Origin: Lachnospiraceae bacterium
GTDB lineage: Bacteria > Bacillota > Clostridia > Lachnospirales > Lachnospiraceae
Assembly (NCBI GenBank): GCA_017618195.1
Contig: JAFZUW010000005.1
Coordinates: 31,752 to 95,751 of the forward strand
Reading direction: 5' to 3'
Length of the DNA stretch: 64,000 nt
This document shows, in pieces, positions 41,507-50,120 of the stretch (the stretch's first letter is position 1; the number at the start of each line of letters is the position of its first letter). The position numbers were made by a program, and so were the translations under genes. The notes under the pieces are model-generated. The model was not told the DNA's origin, searched no databases, and saw only the letters and a program-made list of their open reading frames with translations.

Positions 41507-42970
41507 ATGAAACTTATTTATCAGGTTGAAGACAAGCCCAAATTCGGGCAGCTGGTTGTCTTCGCACTGCAGCAGCTGCTTGCCATCATGACGGCGACTC
41601 TGGTTGTACCGGTTATCATTAACGGCGGTGTTGACCAGGCAATCGCAGACGGCAAGATCGCGTGGGAGTTTACGGAGCGGATGAGCCCTGCCGCAGCACT
41701 TTTCGGAGCAGGTGTCGGCACACTGATTTATCTGTTGTGCACGAAGAGAAAGAGCCCGGTATTCCTCGGTTCGTCCTTCGCATTTTTGGGGTCGATGGCT
41801 TCCGCATTTTCCGGAGCTGCTACTATGGCACTCGGCTACATGGGATTGATTTTCGGTGCCGTGATCGCCGGTTTGGTTTACGTTGTAATCGCGGTTATCG
41901 TTAAGTTCTGCGGTTCCGACTGGGTTTCCAAGCTGATGCCCGCAGTCGTTATCGGACCGACGGTTGCCATTATCGGACTTTCCCTTGCAGGAAATGCGGT
42001 CGGTGATCTTACTTCCGGTCCCGAGCCGAAATACGCACTTCTCTGCGGACTCGTTACCTTGATCGTAACGATGCTTTCTTCGGTATACGGAAAGAAGATC
42101 GGAAAGCTGATCCCGTTCATCTTCGGTATCCTTGCCGGTTACGTTTTTGCTCTGATCCTTACCTGGAACGGATATTTCTTCGGACTCGATGAATTAAAGC
42201 TTGTTGACCTCGACGGCATCGTTGAAGGCCTTATAGGTCCTGACAAACAGTTTACGATCAAGACGATCTTTGCGGATCCCGATTTCACATTCCTTTCCGC
42301 GAAGGGCGCATTTGAATCCATGGATTTCGCATATTTCATGACGGTTCTGGTGGCTTACATGCCGGTAGCATTCGTTGTATTTGCCGAGCATATTGCGGAC
42401 CATATGAACATCTCCTCCATCATTGAGAGAGATCTTCTGAAGGATCCCGGCCTCCACAGAACGCTTCTCGGCGACGGTGTCGGCTCCATGGTCGGCGCGG
42501 TATTCGGCGGCTGCCCGAACACCACATACGGTGAGTCCATCGGATGTGTTGCCATTACGAAGAACGCTTCGGTTGTTTCCATCATTGCGGCTGCAATCGG
42601 TGCGATCATCATTTCCTTCCTGACTCCCTTCATCGTATTCGTTAACTCGATCCCGAGCTGCGTAATGGGCGGTGTCTGCATGGCTCTGTACGGATTCATC
42701 GCAGTATCCGGTTTGAAGATGATTCAGAAGGTTGACCTGAATAAGAATAAGAACCTCTTCGTTGTATCGGTTATCCTGATCGCGGGTGTCGGCGGACTCT
42801 CTGTTTCCTTCGGCAAAGTTACGATCACGGAAGTAGCCTGTGCACTGATCCTCGGCATCATCACGAACCTTCTTCTGAAGAACGCGAAGGAAGACGATGA
42901 GGAGCCCGGCAATAAGATCCCCGAGCTTGAGCCCGTTGAGGAAGTACAGGTCGTTAAAGAAGAGCAGTAG
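41507..42970 (+). CDS. uraA: Uracil/xanthine permease (NCS2 family)
   Basis: 487 residues, polytopic. LIYQVEDKPKFGQLVVFALQQLLAIMTATLVVPVII opens in the UraA manner; the family signature appears near TTYGESIGCVAITKNASVVSI (the conserved Glu of substrate binding in TTYGE), and an earlier FAEHIADHMN holds the second glutamate. It has 14 predicted segments and an acidic C-terminal tail (EEPGNKIPELEPVEE). It takes up uracil or purines with protons. ATG 41507 has GGAGGTAGGT; the frame upstream to 41444 is leader DNA. Specificity between uracil and xanthine is open. Confidence 0.9.
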   Translation: MKLIYQVEDKPKFGQLVVFALQQLLAIMTATLVVPVIINGGVDQAIADGKIAWEFTERMSPAAALFGAGVGTLIYLLCTKRKSPVFLGSSFAFLGSMASAFSGAATMALGYMGLIFGAVIAGLVYVVIAVIVKFCGSDWVSKLMPAVVIGPTVAIIGLSLAGNAVGDLTSGPEPKYALLCGLVTLIVTMLSSVYGKKIGKLIPFIFGILAGYVFALILTWNGYFFGLDELKLVDLDGIVEGLIGPDKQFTIKTIFADPDFTFLSAKGAFESMDFAYFMTVLVAYMPVAFVVFAEHIADHMNISSIIERDLLKDPGLHRTLLGDGVGSMVGAVFGGCPNTTYGESIGCVAITKNASVVSIIAAAIGAIIISFLTPFIVFVNSIPSCVMGGVCMALYGFIAVSGLKMIQKVDLNKNKNLFVVSVILIAGVGGLSVSFGKVTITEVACALILGIITNLLLKNAKEDDEEPGNKIPELEPVEEVQVVKEEQ

Positions 42971-43021
42971 AATATAATACGATAGATATAAGGAGCCTTC
43001 GTAAGGCTCACGGAATCACAC

Positions 43022-43057
43022 AAAAAGGCTGTTTCCCCTTGCGGTGACAGCCTTTTT
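43022..43057 (+). terminator. Rho-independent terminator of uraA
   Basis: AAAAAGGCTGT / ACAGCCTTTTT stem with 14-nt loop; T run within the 3' strand. It ends 16 bp before the anion permease start. Confidence 0.85.
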
Positions 43058-43072
43058 ACACGGAGTAAGATT

Positions 43073-44365
43073 ATGATAGCAACAGGGATAATCTGCGGAC
43101 TGACATGCCTGTGCATGATCGTGTTCATCCTTTGGAAACCCCAGATCAAATACCGCGGGGTAGGTTACGATACCTATCCGGCGATTGCGCTGCTGGGGTG
43201 CCTGGTGCTGCTTATTACGGGGCAGCTGCCGGTGCGCGAGTATTTGGCCGGACTGACCGCGGATACGTCCGTTAACCCGATCAAGATCCTGCTGCTGTTC
43301 TTCTCGATGACGTTCCTGTCCGTTTATCTCGATGAGGCGGGCATGTTCCGGTTCCTTGCGGGCGTCACGTTGAGGCGTGCGGGCGGAAGCCAGAAGAAGC
43401 TGCTGCTTTACCTGTATCTGACCGTTTCCTTCCTGACCGTGTTTACGTCCAATGACATCGTCGTTTTAACGTTCACGCCGTTCATCTGTTATTTCGCCAA
43501 ATCCGCCAAGATCGATCCGATCCCGTATCTCGTGACCGAATTTGTCGCGGCCAATACGTTCAGCATGGTATTTATCATCGGCAATCCGACCAATATCTAT
43601 CTTGCGACAAGTGCCGGGATCGGGTTCCTTCCGTACGCGAAGATCATGATTGCACCGACTCTGGCAGCAGGCGTGACAGTCTGGTTCATCCTTCGATTCT
43701 TATTCCGGAAAATGTTAAGAAATGATGTTTCTACAAGTGTAGAACAAGCAAGTCTGAAGAACAAAACCGCTGTCATTCTCGGCGGAACCCACCTCGGCGT
43801 CTGCACCGTCTTACTGGTTCTTTCTTCGTACGTGAACATGCCGATGTGGCTGATCGCTCTCGGGGCGGCATCGTGCCTGATCATTACGACGCTGATTGCA
43901 GCGAAGATCGGCGGATGGCGTCCGAAGATGATCGGACGAAGCATCGCAAGACTTCCGTGGCCGCTTGTTCCGTTCGTTCTTTCCATGTTCGCGCTTGTGC
44001 TTGCGCTGAACCGTTCGGGCATCTCGGAACTGATCTCATCCAAAATGACGTCCGGCAATTCCATCGCGGTTTACGGTATTTCATCGGTTATCGCGGCCAA
44101 CCTCATCAATAATATTCCGATGAGCGTGCTGTTCTCCACGCTGATCCCGGAGGGCGGAAGCCTCGGACCGGTATTTGCCTCGATCATCGGATCGAACCTC
44201 GGAGCGTACCTGACGCCTCTCGGGGCACTGGCGGGAATCATGTGGATGTCAATCCTCAAAACGACCGGCGTACATTACAGTTTCGGACGCTTTACGAAGT
44301 ACGGATTCTGTGTTGTGATACCGGCCTGCGCGGCAGCGCTTTTTGTGCTCGGAATCGTGCTTTGA
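43073..44365 (+). CDS. SLC13/ArsB-type anion permease
   Basis: 430 residues with about 11 helices. NDIVVLTFTPFICYFAKSAKIDPIPYLVTEFVAANTFSMVFIIGNPTNIYLA (in pieces) in the first half and NLINNIPMSVLFSTLIPEGGSLGPVFASIIGSNLGAYLTPLGALAGIMW in the second half are the two inverted-repeat signatures (SNxT/GNPTN and NNIP, GSNLG.LTPxG) of the ion transporter superfamily that includes ArsB, NhaD and CitM. Substrate could be arsenite, a dicarboxylate or sodium/proton exchange; no arsenic genes are nearby. No strong ribosome site; the start lies just after the uraA terminator. Confidence 0.85.
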   Translation: MIATGIICGLTCLCMIVFILWKPQIKYRGVGYDTYPAIALLGCLVLLITGQLPVREYLAGLTADTSVNPIKILLLFFSMTFLSVYLDEAGMFRFLAGVTLRRAGGSQKKLLLYLYLTVSFLTVFTSNDIVVLTFTPFICYFAKSAKIDPIPYLVTEFVAANTFSMVFIIGNPTNIYLATSAGIGFLPYAKIMIAPTLAAGVTVWFILRFLFRKMLRNDVSTSVEQASLKNKTAVILGGTHLGVCTVLLVLSSYVNMPMWLIALGAASCLIITTLIAAKIGGWRPKMIGRSIARLPWPLVPFVLSMFALVLALNRSGISELISSKMTSGNSIAVYGISSVIAANLINNIPMSVLFSTLIPEGGSLGPVFASIIGSNLGAYLTPLGALAGIMWMSILKTTGVHYSFGRFTKYGFCVVIPACAAALFVLGIVL

Positions 44366-44371
44366 TACGGC

Positions 44372-44400
44372 AGGGGGCTTCGTCGGAAGCCCCCTATTTT
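44372..44400 (+). terminator. Rho-independent terminator
   Basis: AGGGGGCTT / AAGCCCCCT stem with a CGTCGG loop, then ATTTT. Confidence 0.88.
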
Positions 44401-44401
44401 C

Positions 44402-44430
44402 TTGACATTAAAGTGCTTTTTCGATAAGAT
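44402..44430 (+). promoter_or_regulatory. SigA-type promoter
   Basis: TTGACA (44402-44407), 17-bp spacer, TAAGAT (44425-44430), 30 bp before the glycosyltransferase start. Confidence 0.85.
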
Positions 44431-44460
44431 GAAGAAAACAAGCGAATTCGGAGGAATCAC

Positions 44461-45420
44461 ATGGGTGAGAAGATCCTTTCCATTGTAGTTCCGTGCTATA
44501 ACGAAGAGGCGGTCCTTACCGCTTTTTATGAAGAAATCCGTAAAACCGCGGAGGTGATTTCGGACCGCGTGTCATGCGAGCTGTTGTTTATCGACGACGG
44601 TTCCGGGGACGCCACGCTTTCGATCATCCGGAGTCTCGCGGAATCGGATGAACGGATAAAATATGTGTCATTTTCCCGCAATTTCGGGAAGGAAGCGGCG
44701 ATTTATGCCGGGCTTCAGCATGCAACCGGTGATTACGTCGTATTGATGGATGCCGATCTGCAGCATCCGCCGGAATTCCTGCCGCAGATGCTTGACGGAA
44801 TTTTACTGGGGTCGTACGACAGCGTTGCGATGCGAAGAGTCGACCGTAAAGGTGAGAAGAGGGTCCGTTCCTGGTTCTCGAGACGGTTCTACCGGATCAA
44901 TCAGAAAATCTCCGGTGTGGATATCCCGGAGGGGGCAACCGATTACCGCATGATGACGCGGCAAATGGCAGACGCGGTGCTCTCGATGCCCGAGGTTAAC
45001 CGTTTTACAAAGGGTATCTTTACATGGGTCGGATTCCGGACACTCTGGATCCCTTACCACAATGTGGAGCGTTCCGCGGGATCGTCCAAATGGACGTTCT
45101 GGGGACTTGTGAAGTATTCGATGAACGGAATCGTCGCATTTTCCACGATGCCTTTGGCAATCGCCTCGATCCTCGGGGCTCTGTGCTGCGCGGTTTCCGT
45201 TTTGATGGCGGTCTGGTTTGTGCTAAAGACATTGATCTGGGGAGATCCGGTACCGGGCTTCCCGACATTGATAACGGTGATCCTGTTCCTCGGAGGCGTG
45301 CAGCTTCTGATGATCGGAATATTGGGGCAGTATTTTTCGAAGATGTATCTCGAGATCAAACACAGGCCGATGTATATCGCAAAAGAGCAGAACACGGCGG
45401 AGCGGAAAGAAAAGAACTGA
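44461..45420 (+). CDS. Family 2 glycosyltransferase with two C-terminal membrane helices (GtrB/DPM1-like)
   Basis: 319 residues. The GT-A domain starts LSIVVPCYNEEAVL, has FIDDGSGDATLSII, the metal-binding DADLQHPPE (near residue 97-105) and VSFSRNFGKEAAIYAG. Two helices follow at about 232-255 and 266-292 (TLITVILFLGGVQLLMIGILGQY), the layout of polyprenyl-phosphate glycosyltransferases such as GtrB or ArnC. It should load a sugar onto undecaprenyl phosphate for cell-wall or glycan decoration. GGAGG at 44450-44454 is well placed. A lipid kinase gene follows after 172 bp. Confidence 0.92.
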   Translation: MGEKILSIVVPCYNEEAVLTAFYEEIRKTAEVISDRVSCELLFIDDGSGDATLSIIRSLAESDERIKYVSFSRNFGKEAAIYAGLQHATGDYVVLMDADLQHPPEFLPQMLDGILLGSYDSVAMRRVDRKGEKRVRSWFSRRFYRINQKISGVDIPEGATDYRMMTRQMADAVLSMPEVNRFTKGIFTWVGFRTLWIPYHNVERSAGSSKWTFWGLVKYSMNGIVAFSTMPLAIASILGALCCAVSVLMAVWFVLKTLIWGDPVPGFPTLITVILFLGGVQLLMIGILGQYFSKMYLEIKHRPMYIAKEQNTAERKEKN

Positions 45421-45592
45421 CCGCAGTATGCGTTAAGAAGAGAACTGACGCATTGCGGACGGCGGGCGGAAAGAAAAGAATCGGCTGCAGCGTGAACAGC
45501 GGAGCGGACAATAAAAAAACTCCGGCTCGGCCGCAGTTCGTAAGCAATTGTCCGGTTGGGCCCGGGCAGCGTGAGTATTCGGGGGTGGCAGT

Positions 45593-46510
45593 ATGATACA
45601 TGTGATTGTGAACGCGGGAGCGAGAGTGGGACGCAAGGCCAAAGCTTCCGACGTGATTGAAAAAGCGCTCAAAGCGCATGGGAAAACGTACCGGATCTAT
45701 CCGGTAAAGGAACCCGGCGAGACGAAGCTTCTGTGTGAGCAGATCTGTTCAGAGCCCGGACCGCAGACGATCTGGGTTGCGGGCGGTGACGGAACGGCAT
45801 ACGAGGCAATCAACGGGATCAAGCCCCGCGATGACCTTAGGGTGGCGTATCTGCCTGCCGGTTCCGGAAACGATCTCGCAAGAGGACTCGGAATTCCGAG
45901 CGACTTAAATAAGGCGCTTGGGAAGCTCCTCAGTGCAAAAGGTCATAAAGACTTCGACTACGGCGAGATGGACCTGATCCCGGGCGGAAAGACGTGCTTT
46001 GCCGGCAGTTCGGGCATCGGTTACGACGCCAAAGTGTGCGTGGAAGTAAACGAATCGAAGCTGAAGAAGAGACTGAACCGCTTCGGTCTCGGAAAGCTGG
46101 CATATTTCCTGGTTGCGATCAAGCAGGTATTTGTCAATCCGAGGTTCAACATGACGCTGATCGCGGACGGGGGAATGTCCCGTTCCTACAGCGACGTGAT
46201 ATTTGTCTGCATGATGAATCATCCGTACGAAGGCGGCGGGCTTAAAATGGCACCGAAGGCCGATCCGTGTGACGGAAAGATCACGGTTACATTTGCCTAC
46301 AACATCAGTCCGCTCAAGGTGCTGTTCGTTCTGCCGCGGCTCATGCGCGGCACACACCTGAAATTAAAGAATGTGGTGACCTTTGACTGTACCGAACTCG
46401 AACTCATTACGGACCGGAAACAATACGTCCACAATGACGGCGAGGTGGTCGGCATGGTGCGTCACCTGAAAGTACGCTGCGGGGAGGGCAAGCTTCACAT
46501 GCCCATGTAG
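45593..46510 (+). CDS. Diacylglycerol kinase family lipid kinase (YegS/DgkB-like)
   Basis: 305 residues. VWVAGGDGTAYEAINGI-type motif (GGDGT near residue 64), LPAGSGNDLARGLGIP, and a C-terminal beta domain with GGLKMAPKADPCDGKITV (the conserved APxADP-DG) define the family. Its substrate is a lipid such as diacylglycerol, likely tied to envelope lipid recycling next to the polyprenyl-phosphate glycosyltransferase. Start ATG 45593 has GGGGGTGG upstream. The 172-bp gap before it has a CCGCA-TATGCGT/ACGCATTGCGG hairpin and nothing else notable. Confidence 0.9.
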   Translation: MIHVIVNAGARVGRKAKASDVIEKALKAHGKTYRIYPVKEPGETKLLCEQICSEPGPQTIWVAGGDGTAYEAINGIKPRDDLRVAYLPAGSGNDLARGLGIPSDLNKALGKLLSAKGHKDFDYGEMDLIPGGKTCFAGSSGIGYDAKVCVEVNESKLKKRLNRFGLGKLAYFLVAIKQVFVNPRFNMTLIADGGMSRSYSDVIFVCMMNHPYEGGGLKMAPKADPCDGKITVTFAYNISPLKVLFVLPRLMRGTHLKLKNVVTFDCTELELITDRKQYVHNDGEVVGMVRHLKVRCGEGKLHMPM

Positions 46511-46564
46511 GAGCGGACCCGTCTTCGAAGCCGGCTGAGGGGTAGCCGGCAATCGGACCGGTTA

Positions 46565-46759
46565 TCAGTCGAAGTAGCTCGGCTCGGGGCTCATCAGCAG
46601 TGCTGCGATAATATAGATCCAAACGCTCATTCCGGCAAATGCCACAAGCAGCACGGCAGCGAGACGAACGATAAAGGAATCGATTCCAAGGTACTCGGCG
46701 ATGCCTCCGCATACTCCGAAGATTTTTCTGTCGCTTCTGGATTTGTAAAGTTTACGCAT
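46565..46759 (-). CDS. PspC domain membrane protein
   Basis: 64 residues. LYKSRSDRKIFGVCGGIAEYLGIDSFIVRLAAVLL is the PspC opening (RKIxGVCGGIAxYxxxD), followed by one helix AFAGMSVWIYIIAALLMSP. Such small proteins take part in envelope stress responses in Firmicutes. ATG 46759 has AAAGGAG upstream; the longer frame is not needed. It is convergent with the lipid kinase. Confidence 0.92.
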   Translation of the reverse strand: MRKLYKSRSDRKIFGVCGGIAEYLGIDSFIVRLAAVLLVAFAGMSVWIYIIAALLMSPEPSYFD

Positions 46760-46892
46760 GGTTATTTCTCCTTTTTGAGTTGTATTTCTCTGTCCCTCGG
46801 GACATTTTGAGAATAACATGTCAAGATGAAGGAGAATTTGAGCAAAGATTAAAAATACATTAAAGTTTCGGAAGTGTATTTCCGCAAATAAA

Positions 46893-46928
46893 TACGAGTC
46901 GGGCGAAGAAATTCGATCCGACTCGTTT
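46893..46928 (-). terminator. Terminator between the XRE regulator and pspC
   Basis: ACGAGTCGG / CCGACTCGT stem with 17-nt loop and TTTTC on the plus side, TATTT on the minus side. It immediately follows the XRE gene. Confidence 0.7.
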
Positions 46929-46929
46929 T

Positions 46930-47235
46930 CTATGACATGATCTTTACTAAAGCAATCAGGTGTTCTAAACTTTCCCGTCGTAAATGTCTCGCTGCAATCA
47001 GCAGTTCCTTCGTCTTATCCGGCGCATGGTCGTCAGTCGAAAAGAATTCTTCCGGTGATACCTGCAGGTAATCGCATATCTCGAAGAACGAAGACATCGA
47101 AGGCAGGCTGACCGAGTTTTCAATATTATTGATGTAGCCGGGACTCTGACCGAGAGAGAGGCTCATTTCTCGTGCCGAGACGCCTTTATTCAGCCGAAGC
47201 TCTGCAAGGCGTAAGGCAAACATTTTGCTGTCCAT
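46930..47235 (-). CDS. XRE-family transcriptional regulator
   Basis: 101 residues. MFALRLAELRLNKGVSAREMSLSLGQSPGYINNIENSVSLPSMSSFFEICDYLQVSPEEFF (in pieces) is a full XRE helix-turn-helix (residues 6-64) followed by a short helical tail for dimerisation. Targets are unknown. GTATAAC-AGA-GTTTATAC at 47248-47265 just upstream of its start may be its own operator. It stands alone. Confidence 0.9.
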   Translation of the reverse strand: MDSKMFALRLAELRLNKGVSAREMSLSLGQSPGYINNIENSVSLPSMSSFFEICDYLQVSPEEFFSTDDHAPDKTKELLIAARHLRRESLEHLIALVKIMS

Positions 47236-47247
47236 GGGAAAGCTCCT

Positions 47248-47276
47248 TGTATAACAGAGTTTATACTCAAATTATA
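47248..47276 (-). promoter_or_regulatory. XRE promoter and inverted repeat
   Basis: Minus strand TATAAT (plus 47271-47276), then an inverted repeat GTATAAC/GTTTATAC covering 47248-47265, directly over the transcription start, as expected for an autorepressor site. Confidence 0.45.
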
Positions 47277-47374
47277 CATCGTATTTGCCGTTACAGCGTC
47301 TTGCGGAACTGGTTATTTATCGGAAAATGACTGATTGTAATAGATGCGCGCTCGGGCACGCGACCGCTTCCGCT

Positions 47375-49906
47375 TTAATGAGATTCCCAGAACCGTGCCA
47401 GAACATCGGGCATGTCTTCCCTCGTAACGCGGCGGGAGTTGCCCCATTCGCGCGGGAACAGGCTCTGGTAAGAGGACTGCAGGAACCGGTCATCGAGCAG
47501 CAGGATCGCGCCGACGTCCTCGGTCGTCCGGATTACGCGGCCGGCGGCCTGAAGCACCTTGTTCATGCCCGGATACTGGTAAGCGTACTCGAAGCCGGCG
47601 TCGCACCGGTCCGCGTAGTAAACGCGGAACAGTTCCCGTTCGTTGCATACCATCGGAAGTCCGGGACCGACAATGATCGCGCCGATCAGCCGGTCGGCGG
47701 TCAGGTCGATGCCTTCGGAGAAGATGCCTCCGAGCACACACAGCCCGAGAAGCGTTCCTTCGTTATCTTCGGCAAATGCGGACAGAAACTCTTCGCGCTC
47801 CGGCTCGGTCATCGCATTCTGCTGGATCAGAAGGCGGATGTCCTGCCGCCCTTCAAGAAGCACCGCAATCTCCGTCAGATATCGGTAGGAAGGGAAGAAC
47901 GCCATATAGTTTCCGGGCTTGGCAGCGCAGAAATCCGAAATATAATCGGCAATCTTTTGGAATTCGTCCGCGGTTCTTCTTTTATAGCGGGTGCTCACGT
48001 CGTCCGCGATCAGAACGAGACGGTTATCGGGGTCGAACGGCGATTCCGCATAGACGGCGTAGTCTTCGGGACCGCCCGAAAGCTGGTCCTTATAATACCG
48101 GATCGGCAGCAGTGTCGCGGAGAAAAGAACCGAACTGCGGCATAAGGAAAGCCGTTCGTCAAGCGGTCTGGACGGATCCATACACTGCAGCCGCAGCAGG
48201 AACCGGTTGTCGTCCAGATAATCACAATAACACTGATAATGGTCATCCGCCTGTTCAAACATGGCCAGAAAATGCCGCGCCGTAAAATACAGATCGGTTG
48301 TGAATTCGGGGACGCTCGCCGGCCGTTCGGAAACCAATTCGTCAATTGCGGAGCAGAAGCGCATCAGATTCATCGGAACGGTGTCCGGAAGTTCCAAAAC
48401 GGAGAAGCGCTCATGTGTCTGCTTGATCGTAAGAAGCGCGCGGTTGCACGCATTGAGCGCCTTGACGGCGGGAGGGTAGAAGGACATTTCCGCTTTGGCC
48501 GTAAGGAAGTCTTCCTTTATCAGCGAAGCGGAATACATCTCCCTCGCGCGTTCCACAAGGTTGTGCGCCTCGTCAATCAGCATCGTATAGTTGCGGCGGA
48601 CTTCACCGCCGAAGAATCGGCGGAAATATACCTCCGGGTCAAATGCATAGTTATAGTCGCAGATAACCGCATCCGCAAAAAGCGCAAGATCGAGGCTCAT
48701 CTCGTAAGGACACACCTGATAGCGCTCGGCATATTCAAGGATCATGTCCCGCGAGAAGAGAAGGCCCTTTCGAAGGGCGGTGCTTTCCTCGTCCTCATCC
48801 GGCACGGAATCGCCCTCAGCAAGTGATATGGAAGCATTTCTTTCTACAAGAGTAGAAAGCATAGCATACAAAGCTTCGTTAATCCTGTCGAAATGTCCTT
48901 TGGCGCGCGGGCAGTTCTCAGGATTGCACTCGGGTTTCGGAAGAACGCACATCTTCTCTTTGGCCGTAATGGTGATCGGAAGAAACACAAGACCGCGTTC
49001 CGTAAGCAGCGTGAACGTTTCCTCCGCGACGGTTCTCGTAATCGTCTTCGCGGTCAGATAGAAGATTTTCTCGGTCAGTCCTTCCCCCATGGATTTGACG
49101 GCAGGAAATACGGTGGAGATCGTTTTTCCGACGCCGGTCGGCGCCTCTAAAAACAGCTTCCGTTCCCGAAGGATCGTGCGGTACACGTTCTTTACGAGCG
49201 TGTCCTGACCGGGACGGTATTCAAACGGGAACGTCAGCGAGCGGATCGAGGCGTTCCGCGCGTTGAGGTGCTCAAGACGCCACTCCTCAAAACGCGCATA
49301 TTCGCGGCAGAGCGCATAATACCACTCCGACAGTTCATCCTTTGTATAGACTCCGATAAAATAGTTTCTGCGCGAATTTCCGAGCGTCACGTAGGTCATA
49401 CGCACGGCAATCTCCGGCAGTTCCTCTTTCATGCAGTAAAAGTACGCGTAGCATTTGGCCTGTGCAAGGTGCTCAGGCACCGGAGCAGTAAGCTTTCCGA
49501 CGTCGCGGAGCATCGTTTTGATCTCGTCGATGACAATCGTGTCCCTGCGGAACGGAAGTGCGGTTTGGTCTTCGGTAACCAACGTGACCGCTTCTAACGC
49601 AGGCACTCCGTAATCCCCTTCGGACGCCGACAGTATTCCGTCGGCCCTTCCTTCCACGGTCAGGGAAAATGTGAACCTTCCGTAAGTAACGAGACACGTA
49701 TGGCTTAACGGAACTTCGGCAGCATAAGAACCGCCCTGCTCCTTTTGGATGCGGCGGTGCATTTCGGCGCCTTCCCTCATCGTATCGGGATCTTTGCGCG
49801 CGGATCGGCTGTCGATATCGCCGTTTCGAAGGAGAAACTCCACGAAATCACGAACGGAACAACGTACCGGAACGGTGTCCAGGTCGTCGAAAAGAACCTG
49901 TGCCAT
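47375..49906 (-). CDS. PD-(D/E)XK nuclease fused to iron-sulfur XPD/DinG-type DNA helicase
   Basis: 843 residues. The first 165 form a RecB/Cas4-like nuclease: His50 (GAEMHRRI), Asp89 (EGRADGI), Glu128-x-Lys130 (VIDEIKT) and Gln149...Tyr153 (LAQAKCYAYFY), so all five active-site elements are present. A superfamily 2 helicase follows: Walker A LEAPTGVGKT near 254-262, DEAH box LIDEAHNL near 444-450, and a C-terminal motor with GIFSEGIDLTADRL and QAAGRVIRTTED. Four cysteines at 320, 327, 332 and 399 are spaced as in the 4Fe-4S domain of XPD/DinG. It is a 5'-3' helicase with its own nuclease, probably for repair or defence. Minus strand, with AAAGGAGACGCC before the ATG. Confidence 0.92.
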   Translation of the reverse strand: MAQVLFDDLDTVPVRCSVRDFVEFLLRNGDIDSRSARKDPDTMREGAEMHRRIQKEQGGSYAAEVPLSHTCLVTYGRFTFSLTVEGRADGILSASEGDYGVPALEAVTLVTEDQTALPFRRDTIVIDEIKTMLRDVGKLTAPVPEHLAQAKCYAYFYCMKEELPEIAVRMTYVTLGNSRRNYFIGVYTKDELSEWYYALCREYARFEEWRLEHLNARNASIRSLTFPFEYRPGQDTLVKNVYRTILRERKLFLEAPTGVGKTISTVFPAVKSMGEGLTEKIFYLTAKTITRTVAEETFTLLTERGLVFLPITITAKEKMCVLPKPECNPENCPRAKGHFDRINEALYAMLSTLVERNASISLAEGDSVPDEDEESTALRKGLLFSRDMILEYAERYQVCPYEMSLDLALFADAVICDYNYAFDPEVYFRRFFGGEVRRNYTMLIDEAHNLVERAREMYSASLIKEDFLTAKAEMSFYPPAVKALNACNRALLTIKQTHERFSVLELPDTVPMNLMRFCSAIDELVSERPASVPEFTTDLYFTARHFLAMFEQADDHYQCYCDYLDDNRFLLRLQCMDPSRPLDERLSLCRSSVLFSATLLPIRYYKDQLSGGPEDYAVYAESPFDPDNRLVLIADDVSTRYKRRTADEFQKIADYISDFCAAKPGNYMAFFPSYRYLTEIAVLLEGRQDIRLLIQQNAMTEPEREEFLSAFAEDNEGTLLGLCVLGGIFSEGIDLTADRLIGAIIVGPGLPMVCNERELFRVYYADRCDAGFEYAYQYPGMNKVLQAAGRVIRTTEDVGAILLLDDRFLQSSYQSLFPREWGNSRRVTREDMPDVLARFWESH

Positions 49907-50043
49907 GGCGTCTCCTTTCTTTCATTCGGTCTCGGGGCTTCGGAAGCGGAATTACGCATACGATAAGCCGATTCTATTCTACTTTCTTTTGCGGTTTATT
50001 TCAACAATTGTGATTGTATTTTCCGTAACGGAAGCAGGCGTCA

Positions 50044-50072
50044 TTGCGTTTCCGTCCGCTTTATGGTAACAT
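50044..50072 (+). promoter_or_regulatory. Promoter of the surface protein gene
   Basis: TTGCGT (50044-50049), 17-bp spacer, TAACAT (50067-50072). Confidence 0.55.
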
Positions 50073-50120
50073 GAACGGAACGGGGACGGTTACCCGCACA
50101 CGATTGATAAACGGGGTGAG

